From JBFWVR01 sp050246635 (GTDB lineage Bacteria; Acidobacteriota; Vicinamibacteria; Vicinamibacterales; UBA2999), in NCBI GenBank assembly GCA_050246635.1, contig JBFWVR010000013.1:1-64000 (forward strand): a stretch of 64,000 bases of DNA. Direction: 5' to 3'. The notes beneath the pieces were generated by a model that worked only from the letters and a program-made list of their open reading frames with translations, did no database searches and was not told the origin of the DNA. Shown here piece by piece: positions 32,911-41,020 of the stretch. The translations under genes and the position numbers were made by a program. Every line of letters begins with the position of its first letter. Position 1 is the stretch's first letter.

Positions 32911-34978
32911 GTTCGCTGGCCGCGAGGGCCGCGCGCAGGGCAGGGATCGGACGCTGTTCCTGTTCCAGCAGGTCGAGCAGGTTCACGAGCTGCGGCCGCT
33001 CGCCACGATCGAGCATCGCCTGTCCCAGCGCGAGGAGCTCGTCGTCCGTGCGGCGGGCGTGCTTCCCGAGCGGCTGCGCGATGATCTGGTGCAGCCGGAA
33101 CTGGCCGAACGGCAACTCGAACGGCAGCACCTCGAAGCCGTTCGCGCGGAACCGGTCCTGCCACCATGCCAGCGGCTTCATCGTCACGTGCGTGAGGTCG
33201 GTGAAGAAGTGCTCCGGCGCGGCCGCGTCGGTGTTCTGCACGGTGATCCAGGCGAACGTGCGGGTGATGCGCCAGAGCTCCCGGATGGCCTCGTCCACGG
33301 CCTCCGGCGGCACGTGCTCGAAGACCTCCACGGCGGTCACCAGGTCGAAGCTGTCGGCGGCGTACGGGAGCGCCGAGATCGCTGACGCGGTCAGCCGCGG
33401 CCGGATGGCCGGCGCGGCCGAGCGCACGGAGTAGGCGGAGATGTCCGTGCCGAAGGCGCGCACGCCCCGCGCGCGCATCTCGCGGACGAACTCCCCCCGG
33501 GCGCAGCCGATCTCGAGACAGGTGGACGGCTGGAACGTGGCCGAGACGATGTCGGCCTGGACCGGCGCGAAGTCGTCCGTGTAGCCGGTGTAGCCGTTGA
33601 GGCCCGTCTCGGCGCCCCGCTCGAAGTAGTCCTCCCCGAACAGCACGCCGGAGCGGATGTCGGACACGTGCCGGCGCTGGTCGTCGATGCGGGCCGCCAG
33701 CGTCGCGGCGCCGGCCGCGCGCGGGTGCGCGGGATCGATCGAGGCGCCGCGCTGCCACATGGCGCGGGCCGGCTCCCGCCGGCCACGGCGATACCACACG
33801 TCCGCGAGATCGAACCAGGCATCGGCGGACGCGGGATGTTCGTCGATGGCGTCGAGCAGGCACGTCTCGGCCGCGACGAGGTTGCCCTCGCCGAGGAAGA
33901 AGCGGGCGCGATCGCCGGGCCGGTCCGCGGCCACCATCGCGAGCACGGCATCGAGGCGTGCCGCGAAGGCTTCATGCGAGAACGCCGCGGCCCGCGCACG
34001 TGCCGCCTGGGCCATGCGGTCGCGGTCGGCGGGTGAGCCCACGAGCCAGGCGGTCTTCGCCACGAACTGATCCACCGTCGACGCACGGAGGCCGTTGTCC
34101 GGCTCCTGGACGATCTCGGCCGCGCCCCCGGCGTCGGCCACGACCGGTACCGCGCCGGCGGCCATCGCCTCGACAATCGTGATGCCGAAGTGCTCGGCCG
34201 AGGCCGGCACGACGGTGATCCCGTCGGCGTGGAATCCCGCGGCGTGCCAGTAGATGGCGGCGCGGCCGTACAGGTCCGCCAGGGTCTCGAACGGCACGTC
34301 CGTGAGGACATCGACGGGAAGCCCGGCCGCCTCCGCCTGCACCCGCGCGAGGTACCCCGCGTGCGCGTCGGAGCGGCTGCCGGCCAGCACGAGGCGCCAG
34401 CCGTCGAGCCCCTGCGACACCAGCTCGCGGAACGCGCGGATCATCAGCGGGTGGTTCTTGTTGTTGCCGTGCTTGACCTCGAAGAACCGCCCGACACTCA
34501 GGATGAGCGGGGCCTTGCCGCGTGGGGCGAAACGCGGGGCGTCCACCGGCGGCGCCGCAATCGCGTGGTGGTGCACGCCCCAGTACCGTTCGATCCAGCC
34601 GGCCGAGAAGCGCGAGATGGTCAGGACCGCGTCGTACTTCGACACCCACTCGCTCTGGAGCTCGGGGAAGAAGGTGACGAGCAGGTTCCGGCGGGCCCAC
34701 GGGGGCAGCACCGTGAAGTGCGAGAGGTTGACCAGCAGGTCGTAGCGCCGGACGTCGTGCGGGCTGTGCAGCGTCCGCACGCGGACGCGTGGGTGCCGTA
34801 TGTCCACGCCAAATGCCTGGCGCACGGCCTCCGGATCGGGCGCGAAGCGGTCGGCCCGGACGAGCAGGTCGACCTCGTGGCGGTCGGCCAGGGCGCGCAG
34901 GAGCGAGAAGGCGTAGTGCTCGCCGCCCCCGATGCCCGAGGTGTGATCGCAGAAGAAGCCGACGGTCCGGATGTCCAT
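32900..34978 (-). CDS. Glycosyltransferase-TPR-methyltransferase fusion
   Basis: This 692-residue protein has three parts. Residues 1-350 are a GT-B glycosyltransferase of family 4 type (SVGRFFEVKHGNNKNHPLMI, then EHFGITIVEAMAAGAVPVVAD for nucleotide-sugar binding). Residues about 355-430 are TPR-like (VAAETCLLDAIDEHPASADAW). Residues 440-640 are a SAM methyltransferase (CLEIGCARGEFVREMRARG, DLVTAVEVFEHV). It probably adds and methylates a sugar on a surface glycan. I chose ATG 34978, at MDIRTVGFF; an upstream in-frame ATG at 35098 adds 40 atypical residues. It stands alone on the minus strand. Confidence 0.85.
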   Translation of the reverse strand: MDIRTVGFFCDHTSGIGGGEHYAFSLLRALADRHEVDLLVRADRFAPDPEAVRQAFGVDIRHPRVRVRTLHSPHDVRRYDLLVNLSHFTVLPPWARRNLLVTFFPELQSEWVSKYDAVLTISRFSAGWIERYWGVHHHAIAAPPVDAPRFAPRGKAPLILSVGRFFEVKHGNNKNHPLMIRAFRELVSQGLDGWRLVLAGSRSDAHAGYLARVQAEAAGLPVDVLTDVPFETLADLYGRAAIYWHAAGFHADGITVVPASAEHFGITIVEAMAAGAVPVVADAGGAAEIVQEPDNGLRASTVDQFVAKTAWLVGSPADRDRMAQAARARAAAFSHEAFAARLDAVLAMVAADRPGDRARFFLGEGNLVAAETCLLDAIDEHPASADAWFDLADVWYRRGRREPARAMWQRGASIDPAHPRAAGAATLAARIDDQRRHVSDIRSGVLFGEDYFERGAETGLNGYTGYTDDFAPVQADIVSATFQPSTCLEIGCARGEFVREMRARGVRAFGTDISAYSVRSAAPAIRPRLTASAISALPYAADSFDLVTAVEVFEHVPPEAVDEAIRELWRITRTFAWITVQNTDAAAPEHFFTDLTHVTMKPLAWWQDRFRANGFEVLPFELPFGQFRLHQIIAQPLGKHARRTDDELLALGQAMLDRGERPQLVNLLDLLEQEQRPIPALRAALAASERGV

Positions 34979-35190
34979 GTCGCTCGCGGGCAGACGGGCC
35001 CATCGGCGCTGGAGCAAGCCGGGTGCCGCGGTGTCTGGTCTCCAATGGGGGATGTGTGCCGGAGCTCTCGCGCCCGCGGGGCCGAGCCGTCCCTCCACCC
35101 GTAACTATTTGTGTCATAGAGGCTTGTAATTGCCGACCGGATGGGTCTGAATTTACTTGCGCCCCCTCGGGTGGGGAGGCGTAAACTGGA

Positions 35191-35203
35191 CCGAATAAGT
35201 CGG
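35191..35203 (+). promoter_or_regulatory. CCGAATAAGTCGG palindrome before cysM
   Basis: An inverted repeat CCGA...TCGG with centre ATAAG lies 4 bp before the cysM ATG, in an A/T-enriched stretch. Rrf2-family regulators (CymR, IscR-like) recognise CCGAnT/AnTCGG-type sites in other bacteria, so a cysteine- or Fe-S-responsive operator is possible. Evidence is a single site only. Confidence 0.35.
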
Positions 35204-35207
35204 ATAT

Positions 35208-36158
35208 ATGTCGGCCACCACGACACCCCTCGCCCCGATCGTCGGCAGCGCGATCCTCGACCTCATCGGGGAGACGCCCCTGCTGCGGCTCTCCCGTCTC
35301 GAGCGGGACGTGCCCGGGGTGGAGCTGTACGCGAAGGCCGAGTGGAAGAACCCCGGCGGGTCGGTGAAGGATCGTGCAGCGGCGCGCATGGTCCGGGAGG
35401 GCCTCGCCTCGGGCGCGCTGACCGGGGGCAAACGACTCCTCGACGCGACTTCCGGCAACACGGGCATCGCGTACGCCATGATTGGCGCGGCGGCCGGCTT
35501 CGGCGTGACGCTCTGCGTGCCGGAGAACGTGACGCCCGAACGGAAGCGGATCCTCGCGGCCTACGGCGCGGAGCTGATCCTGACGAGTCCGCTCGAGGGA
35601 TCGGACGGCGCCATTCGCGAGGCGCGTCGACGGGCTGCGGCGGACCCGGACCGCTACTTCTATCCCGACCAGTACAACAACCCGTTCAACTGGCGGGCGC
35701 ACTACGACACGACGGGCCCCGAGATCATCCGGCAGACGGCCGGCCGCGTGACGCATTTCGTGGCCGGGCTCGGCACGAGCGGCACCTTCATGGGCACCGG
35801 ACGGCGCCTGCGCGAGTGGCGCGCCGGGACCGTGCTCGCGTCGGTGCAGCCCGACTCGCCGTTCCACGGGCTCGAAGGCCTGAAGCACATGGAGACCGCC
35901 ATCGTGCCCGGCATCTACGACGCGACGCTGGCCGATCACGACCTGCGGATCGGCACCGAGCACGCCCACGCGCTGACGCGTCGCCTCGCGACGGAGGAAG
36001 GGCTGCTGGTTGGGGTCTCGAGCGGCGCCAACCTCGCCGGCGCGCTGCGTCTCGCCCGTGATGCCGCCAACGCCGGCGGACCGCCCCCGGTGGTGGTCGT
36101 CATCTTTCCGGATGGGGGCGAGCGCTACCTGTCCGAGTCGTTCTGGGAGGCGCGTTGA
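35208..36158 (+). CDS. cysM: Cysteine synthase, CysO-dependent type (CysM/CysK fold)
   Basis: This 316-residue PLP enzyme replaces an activated serine side chain with a sulfur nucleophile. The PLP lysine lies in KNPGGSVKDRAA (near residue 51), the substrate loop is TSGNTGIAYAM, and the phosphate-binding glycines are in GLGTSGTFMGTG. The next genes code a JAMM protease and a CysO-E1 fusion, the partner set known from Mycobacterium CysM, which uses CysO-thiocarboxylate as sulfur donor and O-phosphoserine as acceptor. So CysM is the more likely role than sulfide-using CysK. Confidence 0.9.
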   Translation: MSATTTPLAPIVGSAILDLIGETPLLRLSRLERDVPGVELYAKAEWKNPGGSVKDRAAARMVREGLASGALTGGKRLLDATSGNTGIAYAMIGAAAGFGVTLCVPENVTPERKRILAAYGAELILTSPLEGSDGAIREARRRAAADPDRYFYPDQYNNPFNWRAHYDTTGPEIIRQTAGRVTHFVAGLGTSGTFMGTGRRLREWRAGTVLASVQPDSPFHGLEGLKHMETAIVPGIYDATLADHDLRIGTEHAHALTRRLATEEGLLVGVSSGANLAGALRLARDAANAGGPPPVVVVIFPDGGERYLSESFWEAR

Positions 36159-36160
36159 TC

Positions 36161-36622
36161 ATGGCGCTCACGCTGGACCACGCCGCGGACGCGACCATCC
36201 GCGCCCATGGCCGGGAGACCTACCCGGACGAGTGCTGCGGCGCGCTCATCGGCGACGGCGAGGAGGTGCGGCTGGCGCACCCGCTGCCGAACACCACGGC
36301 GGAAGGCCCGCGCCGGCGGTTCCTCGTGCGTCCGTCGGACTACCGCGAGGCGGAGGCGGCCGCGAGCCGCGAGGGGCTGACCCTGCTCGGCTTCTACCAC
36401 TCGCACCCCGACCATCCGGCGGTGCCGTCGCAGTACGACCTCGATCACGCCTGGCCGACGTTTGCGTACGTCATCGTCTCGGTGCGTGAGGGGACCGACC
36501 GCGAGCTGCGGTCGTGGCGGCTCGCCGAGGATCGGTCGCGGTTCGACGAGGAGGACGTGCAGGTATCGAAAAAGGGGGCAGACCCCTTTTTCAAGGACAA
36601 GAGCATCGAAACAGGGGTCTGA
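36161..36622 (+). CDS. JAMM/Mec metalloprotease
   Basis: This 153-residue JAB1/MPN+ peptidase should cut cysteine from CysO-Cys (as Mec does) or process the CysO precursor. The zinc site is complete: Glu in PDECCGALIG (near residue 26) and HSHPDHPAVPSQYD (near residue 75, pattern HxHPx7Sx2D). It starts 2 bp after cysM. The last 17 residues (KKGADPFFKDKSIETGV) are coded by two GGGGTCTGACCCC-type palindromes that also supply the stop codon, so the C-terminus looks replaced or extended by repeat insertion. Confidence 0.9.
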   Translation: MALTLDHAADATIRAHGRETYPDECCGALIGDGEEVRLAHPLPNTTAEGPRRRFLVRPSDYREAEAAASREGLTLLGFYHSHPDHPAVPSQYDLDHAWPTFAYVIVSVREGTDRELRSWRLAEDRSRFDEEDVQVSKKGADPFFKDKSIETGV

Positions 36623-36648
36623 CCCCTTTTCCGTCGGGGACTGTCCCC
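36569..36648. repeat. Cluster of three REP-like palindromes
   Basis: Three elements lie close together. AAAAAGGGG-gcaga-CCCCTTTTT (36569-36591) has a 9-bp stem. AGGGG-tctga-CCCCT is at 36613-36627, and GGGGACTGTCCCC at 36636-36648. The first two fall inside the 3' end of the JAMM gene, and the second contains its TGA stop. A T-rich run follows the first two, so they may terminate transcription or stabilise mRNA ends. Confidence 0.85.
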
Positions 36649-36670
36649 ATTTTCGAGAACGCTTCACATC

Positions 36671-38122
36671 ATGCCGACCATTCACATCCCGACCCCTCTT
36701 CGTCCCTTCACCGACAAGCAGGAGACCGTCGAGGCCGCCGGCGCGACGATTGGCGAACTCCTGTCGGACCTGACGACGAAGTATCCGGCGCTGAAGGGCC
36801 ACCTCTACACGGAGGATGGCCGGCTGCGGAGCTTCGTCAACGTCTACGTGAACGACGAGGACATCCGCTATCAACAGAAGGAGCAGACGCCGGTCGGCCC
36901 CGGCGACACCGTGAGCATCATCCCGTCGGTGGCAGGCGGCGCGCCCACGACGGCGCCGGTGGAGCTGCCGGCCCTCTCGGCAGACGAGGTGAAGCGCTAC
37001 AGCCGTCACCTGCTGCTGCCCGAGGTCGGCATGGACGGCCAGCGCCGCCTGAAGGCGGCCAGGGTCCTCTGCATCGGTGCGGGCGGCCTCGGCTCCCCGG
37101 TCGCGATGTACCTGGCGGCCGCCGGTGTCGGCACGCTCGGCATCGTCGACTTCGACGTCGTGGACGACTCGAACCTGCAGCGCCAGCTCCTGCACGGCAC
37201 GCCGGACGTCGGGCGCCCGAAGCTCGACTCCGCGCGTGACCGCCTCCACGCGCTCAACCCCCACGTGCACGTCGAGACCTACGACACCGCGCTCAGCTCG
37301 GCGAACGCCCTCGAGCTCTTCGCGCCCTACGACGTCATCGTCGACGGCACCGACAACTTCCCGACCCGCTACCTCGTGAACGACGCGTGCGTGCTGACGG
37401 GCACCCCCAACGCCTACGGGAGCATCTTCCGCTTCGAGGGGCAGGCGTCGGTCTTCGCGACGAAGGACGGCCCCTGCTACCGGTGCCTCTATCCCGAGCC
37501 GCCCCCGCCGGGGCTCGTGCCGAGCTGCGCGGAGGGCGGGGTGCTCGGGGTGCTGCCCGGCGTCATCGGCACGATCCAGGCGACCGAGACCCTCAAGCTG
37601 ATCCTCGGCACGGGTGAGCCCCTCATCGGACGATTCCTGATCTACGATGCTCTGCGGATGCGGTTCCGCGAGCTGAAGCTCCGCCGCGATCCCGAGTGCC
37701 CGGTCTGCGGCGACCATCCGACGGTCACCGGGCTCATCGACTACGAGCAGTTCTGCGGTGTCGGCCCGGCCGCCGGGGCGGACGCGGCGGGAGACCCCGT
37801 GACGACCGATGAGATGACCGTGCTCGAACTGAAGGCCAAGCTCGATGCCGGGGAGCCGCTCGTGATCGTGGACGTGCGTGAGCCGCACGAGTACCAGATC
37901 AGCCGGATCGAGGGGTCGGTCCTGATCCCCCTCGGCGACCTGCCCAACCGTCACGAGGAGCTCGACCGCTCCGCCGCCATCGTCTGCCAGTGCCGCTCGG
38001 GTGCCCGGAGCGCCAAGGCCACGGCCTTCCTGCGCGGCGTGGGCTTCCCGAACGTGCGCAACCTGGCTGGCGGCATCCTCGCCTGGTCGGACCAGGTGGA
38101 TCCTTCGCAGCCCAAGTACTAA
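36671..38122 (+). CDS. CysO-like ubiquitin fold, E1-like adenylyltransferase and rhodanese fusion
   Basis: This 483-residue protein has three domains. Residues 1-90 are a ThiS/MoaD/CysO ubiquitin-like fold ending SVAGG, the usual C-terminus of CysO. Residues 100-370 are an E1/MoeB-type adenylyltransferase: nucleotide loop GAGGLGSPVAMYL, Arg finger SNLQRQL, zinc cysteines in CYRC and CPVCGD, and SCAEGGVLGV. Residues 385-483 are a rhodanese with active site CRSGARS. Together they would adenylate and sulfurate the ubiquitin-like tail. The Gly-Gly (89-90) is followed directly by APTTAPVE, so it must be cut free before use, presumably by the adjacent JAMM protease. Confidence 0.9.
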   Translation: MPTIHIPTPLRPFTDKQETVEAAGATIGELLSDLTTKYPALKGHLYTEDGRLRSFVNVYVNDEDIRYQQKEQTPVGPGDTVSIIPSVAGGAPTTAPVELPALSADEVKRYSRHLLLPEVGMDGQRRLKAARVLCIGAGGLGSPVAMYLAAAGVGTLGIVDFDVVDDSNLQRQLLHGTPDVGRPKLDSARDRLHALNPHVHVETYDTALSSANALELFAPYDVIVDGTDNFPTRYLVNDACVLTGTPNAYGSIFRFEGQASVFATKDGPCYRCLYPEPPPPGLVPSCAEGGVLGVLPGVIGTIQATETLKLILGTGEPLIGRFLIYDALRMRFRELKLRRDPECPVCGDHPTVTGLIDYEQFCGVGPAAGADAAGDPVTTDEMTVLELKAKLDAGEPLVIVDVREPHEYQISRIEGSVLIPLGDLPNRHEELDRSAAIVCQCRSGARSAKATAFLRGVGFPNVRNLAGGILAWSDQVDPSQPKY

Positions 38123-38129
38123 AGGCCTC

Positions 38130-38570
38130 GCGGCCTGCGGCCGCTCGGCAGGCGGTCCCGCGCTCCGCTCGGGACCGTTGGCCTGCGGTAGGCCTCGCCC
38201 CTCGACCTCGCTCGGGGCTCGGTAGGACTCGCTTCGCTCGTTCGGACTCGGCGCCTGCGGCGCCTCGCTCGGACTCGTCGGCTTCGCCGTCTCGCTGGGA
38301 GGTCTGCCTCGCTGCGCTCGGCAGCTGGAATCTGCAATAGACTTGCAGCCCCCTTCGGGCGGCGAACGCCGCCCGCCTCCGAGCGAGGCCGCGAAGCGGC
38401 CGAGTCCCAGCGCCGGCCAACGGTCGGCGTCCCAGCGAGTCGCGAAGCGACGAGTCCTAACGAGCCCCGAGCGAAGTCGAGGGGCGAGGCCTACCGCAGG
38501 CCAACGGTCCCGAGCGCAGCGAGGGACCGCCCAACGGCGGGCCTGGCGCCCGCCGGCATCCCGGACTTGC
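38130..38570. repeat. Long inverted repeat built of GGACTCGCT units
   Basis: About 500 bp between the E1 fusion and iscR carries no gene. A left arm (about 38153-38240) and right arm (about 38436-38529) are near-perfect reverse complements, sharing GGTCCCG, GGCCTGCGGTAGGCCTCG, CCCCTCGA and GGACTCGC. The centre repeats short hairpins such as TCGGCTTCGCCG and CGCTTCGCTCG. The arrangement could form a large cruciform or RNA hairpin. No transposase or target duplication is visible. Confidence 0.85.
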
Positions 38571-38628
38571 GCAGTCCGATTTCGGGATCTAAACTAGGAC
38601 TTCTGCGGTCGTATTTCAGACCCCTGCC

Positions 38629-39099
38629 ATGCTCAGACTGTCCAAGAAGACCGACTACGCGCTCATCGCGATGAAGCACCTCTCGGCCCGGGCCGAGGGG
38701 AACGCCTCGTCCAGCGCGCGTGAGATTGCCGAGGCGTACGACATCCCCCTGGAGCTCCTGGCCAAGGTGCTGCAGCGGCTCGTCCGTGCCAGGCTGCTCG
38801 TGTCGGTCCAGGGGACGCGCGGCGGATATCGGCTGGGCCGGGGAGCCGACCGCATCACGGTGGCCGACGTGATCGAGGCCGTCGACGGCCCGGTCACCGT
38901 CACGGCGTGCTCCGAGGACGACCACGCGTGTGACCAGTATTCGAAGTGCAGCATCCGGGACCCGCTCTGGAAGATCAAGAACCGGATCCTCGATGCGCTG
39001 ACCACGATGACGATGGCGGAGATGGCGGCGGAGGAGCCGGCCCCGGTGCCGGCCGCCCCGGCCGTGTCGCGGCTGGTGTTCGTGCCGCACGCGGACTAG
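38629..39099 (+). CDS. iscR: Rrf2-family Fe-S-responsive repressor (IscR/SufR type)
   Basis: This 156-residue winged-helix regulator leads the Fe-S operon. The HTH is SSAREIAEAYDIPLELLAKVLQRLVRARLL, and the wing has QGTRGGYRLGR. Three cysteines in TACSEDDHACDQYSKC, spaced 7 and 6 residues apart, match the [2Fe-2S] ligand arrangement of IscR. A 20-residue Ala/Pro-rich C-terminal tail is extra. It most likely represses the downstream genes when its cluster is loaded. It starts 3 bp before iscS. Confidence 0.9.
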   Translation: MLRLSKKTDYALIAMKHLSARAEGNASSSAREIAEAYDIPLELLAKVLQRLVRARLLVSVQGTRGGYRLGRGADRITVADVIEAVDGPVTVTACSEDDHACDQYSKCSIRDPLWKIKNRILDALTTMTMAEMAAEEPAPVPAAPAVSRLVFVPHAD

Positions 39100-39101
39100 T
39101 C

Positions 39102-40247
39102 ATGGTCTACCTCGATCACCACGCGACGACCCCCGTCGACCCCGAGGTGCTCGAGGCCATGCTGCCGTTCTTCACCGAGCGGTTCGGCAACGCGGCCAGC
39201 CGGCACTACCGGCTCGGCTGGGAGGCCGCCGAGGCCGTCGATCGTGCCCGGGGGCAGGTCGCGGCGCTCATCGGGGCGACGCCGCGCGAGATCGTGTTCA
39301 CGAGCGGCGCCACCGAGGCGGTGAACCTCGCCATCAAGGGCGCGGCGGCGGCACTCCGGGACACGCGGGATCACGTGGTGACGGTGGCGACCGAGCACAA
39401 GGCGGTGCTCGACAGCTGCCGGCGGCTCGAGGGGCAGGGCTGGGAAGTGACGCGGCTCGGCGTCGGGCCGGATGGCCTGGTGGACGTGCAGGCCGTGGCC
39501 GACGCCGTGACCGAGCGCACCGCGCTCGTCAGCGTGATGGCGGCCAACAACGAGATTGGCGTGCTGCAGCCGCTGGCGGAGCTTGCCGCGGCGGTCCGCG
39601 CGAAGGGCGCGCTGCTGCACACCGACGCGGTGCAGGCGGCCGGCAAGGTGCCGTTCGACGTGGAACAGGTGCCCGTGGACCTGGCGTCGATCACGGCGCA
39701 CAAGATCTACGGCCCGAAGGGCGTGGGCGCGCTCTACGTCCGGCGGAAGCAGCCGCGCGTGACCGTCGAGGCGCTCATCGACGGAGGCGGCCATGAGCGC
39801 GGCATGCGATCGGGCACGCTCAACGTGCCGGGCATCGTCGGGTTCGGCGCCGCGGCGGCGCTGGCCGCGCGTGTCATGCCCGAGGAGGGCACGCGGCTCG
39901 CCGTGCTGCGTGACCGGCTGCTGGCGCGGCTGACGGCCGAGGTGGACGGGCTCATCGTGAACGGCTCGCTCACGCGCCGCCTGCCGGGGAACCTGAACGT
40001 CAGCATCCCGGGCGTGGACGGTGAGGCGTTGCTCGTCGGCCTGGACGACATCGCGGTGTCGTCCGGCGCGGCCTGCACCGCGGCCGAGCCGTCGCACGTG
40101 CTGGTGGCGCTCGGGCGGCCGAAGGATCTGGCCCTCGCCTCGCTGCGGTTCGGGCTGGGCCGGTCGACGAGCGAGGCGGACGTGGACTTCGCGGCGGGTC
40201 GCGTGGTGGACGTCGTCGGACGGCTGCGCGCGATGTCGCCCGTGTAG
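39102..40247 (+). CDS. iscS: Cysteine desulfurase, IscS/NifS type
   Basis: This 381-residue class V aminotransferase-fold enzyme removes sulfur from cysteine for Fe-S assembly. It begins MVYLDHHATTPVDPEV; the PLP lysine is in SITAHKIYGPKGVGALY, and the persulfide cysteine is in SSGAACTAAEPSHVL. The operon also has a SufS desulfurase, so two sulfur donors are encoded together. IscS may feed the IscU-like protein encoded next, or other thiolation pathways. Confidence 0.92.
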   Translation: MVYLDHHATTPVDPEVLEAMLPFFTERFGNAASRHYRLGWEAAEAVDRARGQVAALIGATPREIVFTSGATEAVNLAIKGAAAALRDTRDHVVTVATEHKAVLDSCRRLEGQGWEVTRLGVGPDGLVDVQAVADAVTERTALVSVMAANNEIGVLQPLAELAAAVRAKGALLHTDAVQAAGKVPFDVEQVPVDLASITAHKIYGPKGVGALYVRRKQPRVTVEALIDGGGHERGMRSGTLNVPGIVGFGAAAALAARVMPEEGTRLAVLRDRLLARLTAEVDGLIVNGSLTRRLPGNLNVSIPGVDGEALLVGLDDIAVSSGAACTAAEPSHVLVALGRPKDLALASLRFGLGRSTSEADVDFAAGRVVDVVGRLRAMSPV

Positions 40248-40261
40248 CGGGGGGCTGGCCC

Positions 40262-40669
40262 ATGCGGCACTCGGACGAGGTGCTGGCCCGGGCCCGGCGG
40301 CCGGAGCGCGTCGGCGCGTTCCCCCCGGGGCCGGACGTGGGCACGGGGGAGGCGGGCAGCCTGGACGAGGGCACGATGGCCCGCATCCAGGTGCGGGTGG
40401 ACGGGACGCGGGTGACCGCGGCCGTCTTCAAGGTGTTCGGCTGCAGCGCCGCCATCGCGAGCGCGAGCCTGGTGGCCGAGCGGCTCGACGGCGCGCCGCT
40501 GGAGGGCGCGCGGCGGCTCGCGGGCGACGACATCGCGACGGCGCTCGCCCTGGCGCCCGAGCGGCGGCACGTCGCGGCGCTCGCGGTCGACGCGGCGCAG
40601 CGGGCGCTGGACGACTGGGAACGGAGGCAGGGGGCGGCCGGTGGGGCCGCGCCCGGGACGGACGCATGA
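40262..40669 (+). CDS. Degenerate IscU/NifU-like scaffold
   Basis: This 135-residue protein aligns with IscU along most of its length (HSDEVLARARRPERVGAF at the start, FGCSAAIASASLVAERLDG in the middle). Of the three cluster-ligand cysteines only the middle one (GCSAAIAS) remains. The PACGD motif is replaced by SLDEG, losing both Cys and the key Asp, and HC near the end is RRHV. It therefore cannot hold a cluster the usual way. The intact SufU downstream may do the scaffold or sulfur-relay job. Confidence 0.8.
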   Translation: MRHSDEVLARARRPERVGAFPPGPDVGTGEAGSLDEGTMARIQVRVDGTRVTAAVFKVFGCSAAIASASLVAERLDGAPLEGARRLAGDDIATALALAPERRHVAALAVDAAQRALDDWERRQGAAGGAAPGTDA

Positions 40670-40995
40670 TTGAGATCACGGAAAGCGCGGCACGCGTCAT
40701 CGAGCGGCAGCTCGTGAAGGCCGGCCAGGCCGGCGGGGGGCTGCGGATTGCCGTCAAGGCCGGCGGCTGCTCCGGCTACAGCTACGTCTTCGGCTGGGAG
40801 ACGGCGCCGCGCGAGACCGACGAGGTGGTCGAGGGGCCGAACGGCGCCCGCGTGTTCGTCGACCCGCGCAGCCTGCGGCTGCTGGACGGGACGGTGCTCG
40901 ACTTCGACGAGCACAACCTGATGGCCACGAGTTTCACCCTGACCAACCCGCACGCCAAGAGCACGTGCGGCTGCGGCACGTCGTTCAGCGCCTAG
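40666..40995 (+). CDS. iscA: A-type Fe-S carrier (IscA/SufA/ErpA)
   Basis: This 109-residue protein has all three ligand cysteines: GGCSGYSY (near residue 36) and CGCGTSF at the C-terminus. The HesB fold starts ITESAARVIERQL. It should carry clusters from the SUF scaffold to target proteins. ATG 40666 overlaps the preceding stop by 4 nt, so it is coupled to the IscU-like gene. Confidence 0.93.
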   Translation: MIEITESAARVIERQLVKAGQAGGGLRIAVKAGGCSGYSYVFGWETAPRETDEVVEGPNGARVFVDPRSLRLLDGTVLDFDEHNLMATSFTLTNPHAKSTCGCGTSFSA

Positions 40996-41020
40996 GCGCG
41001 ACGGCCGGATTGAGAGTCAC

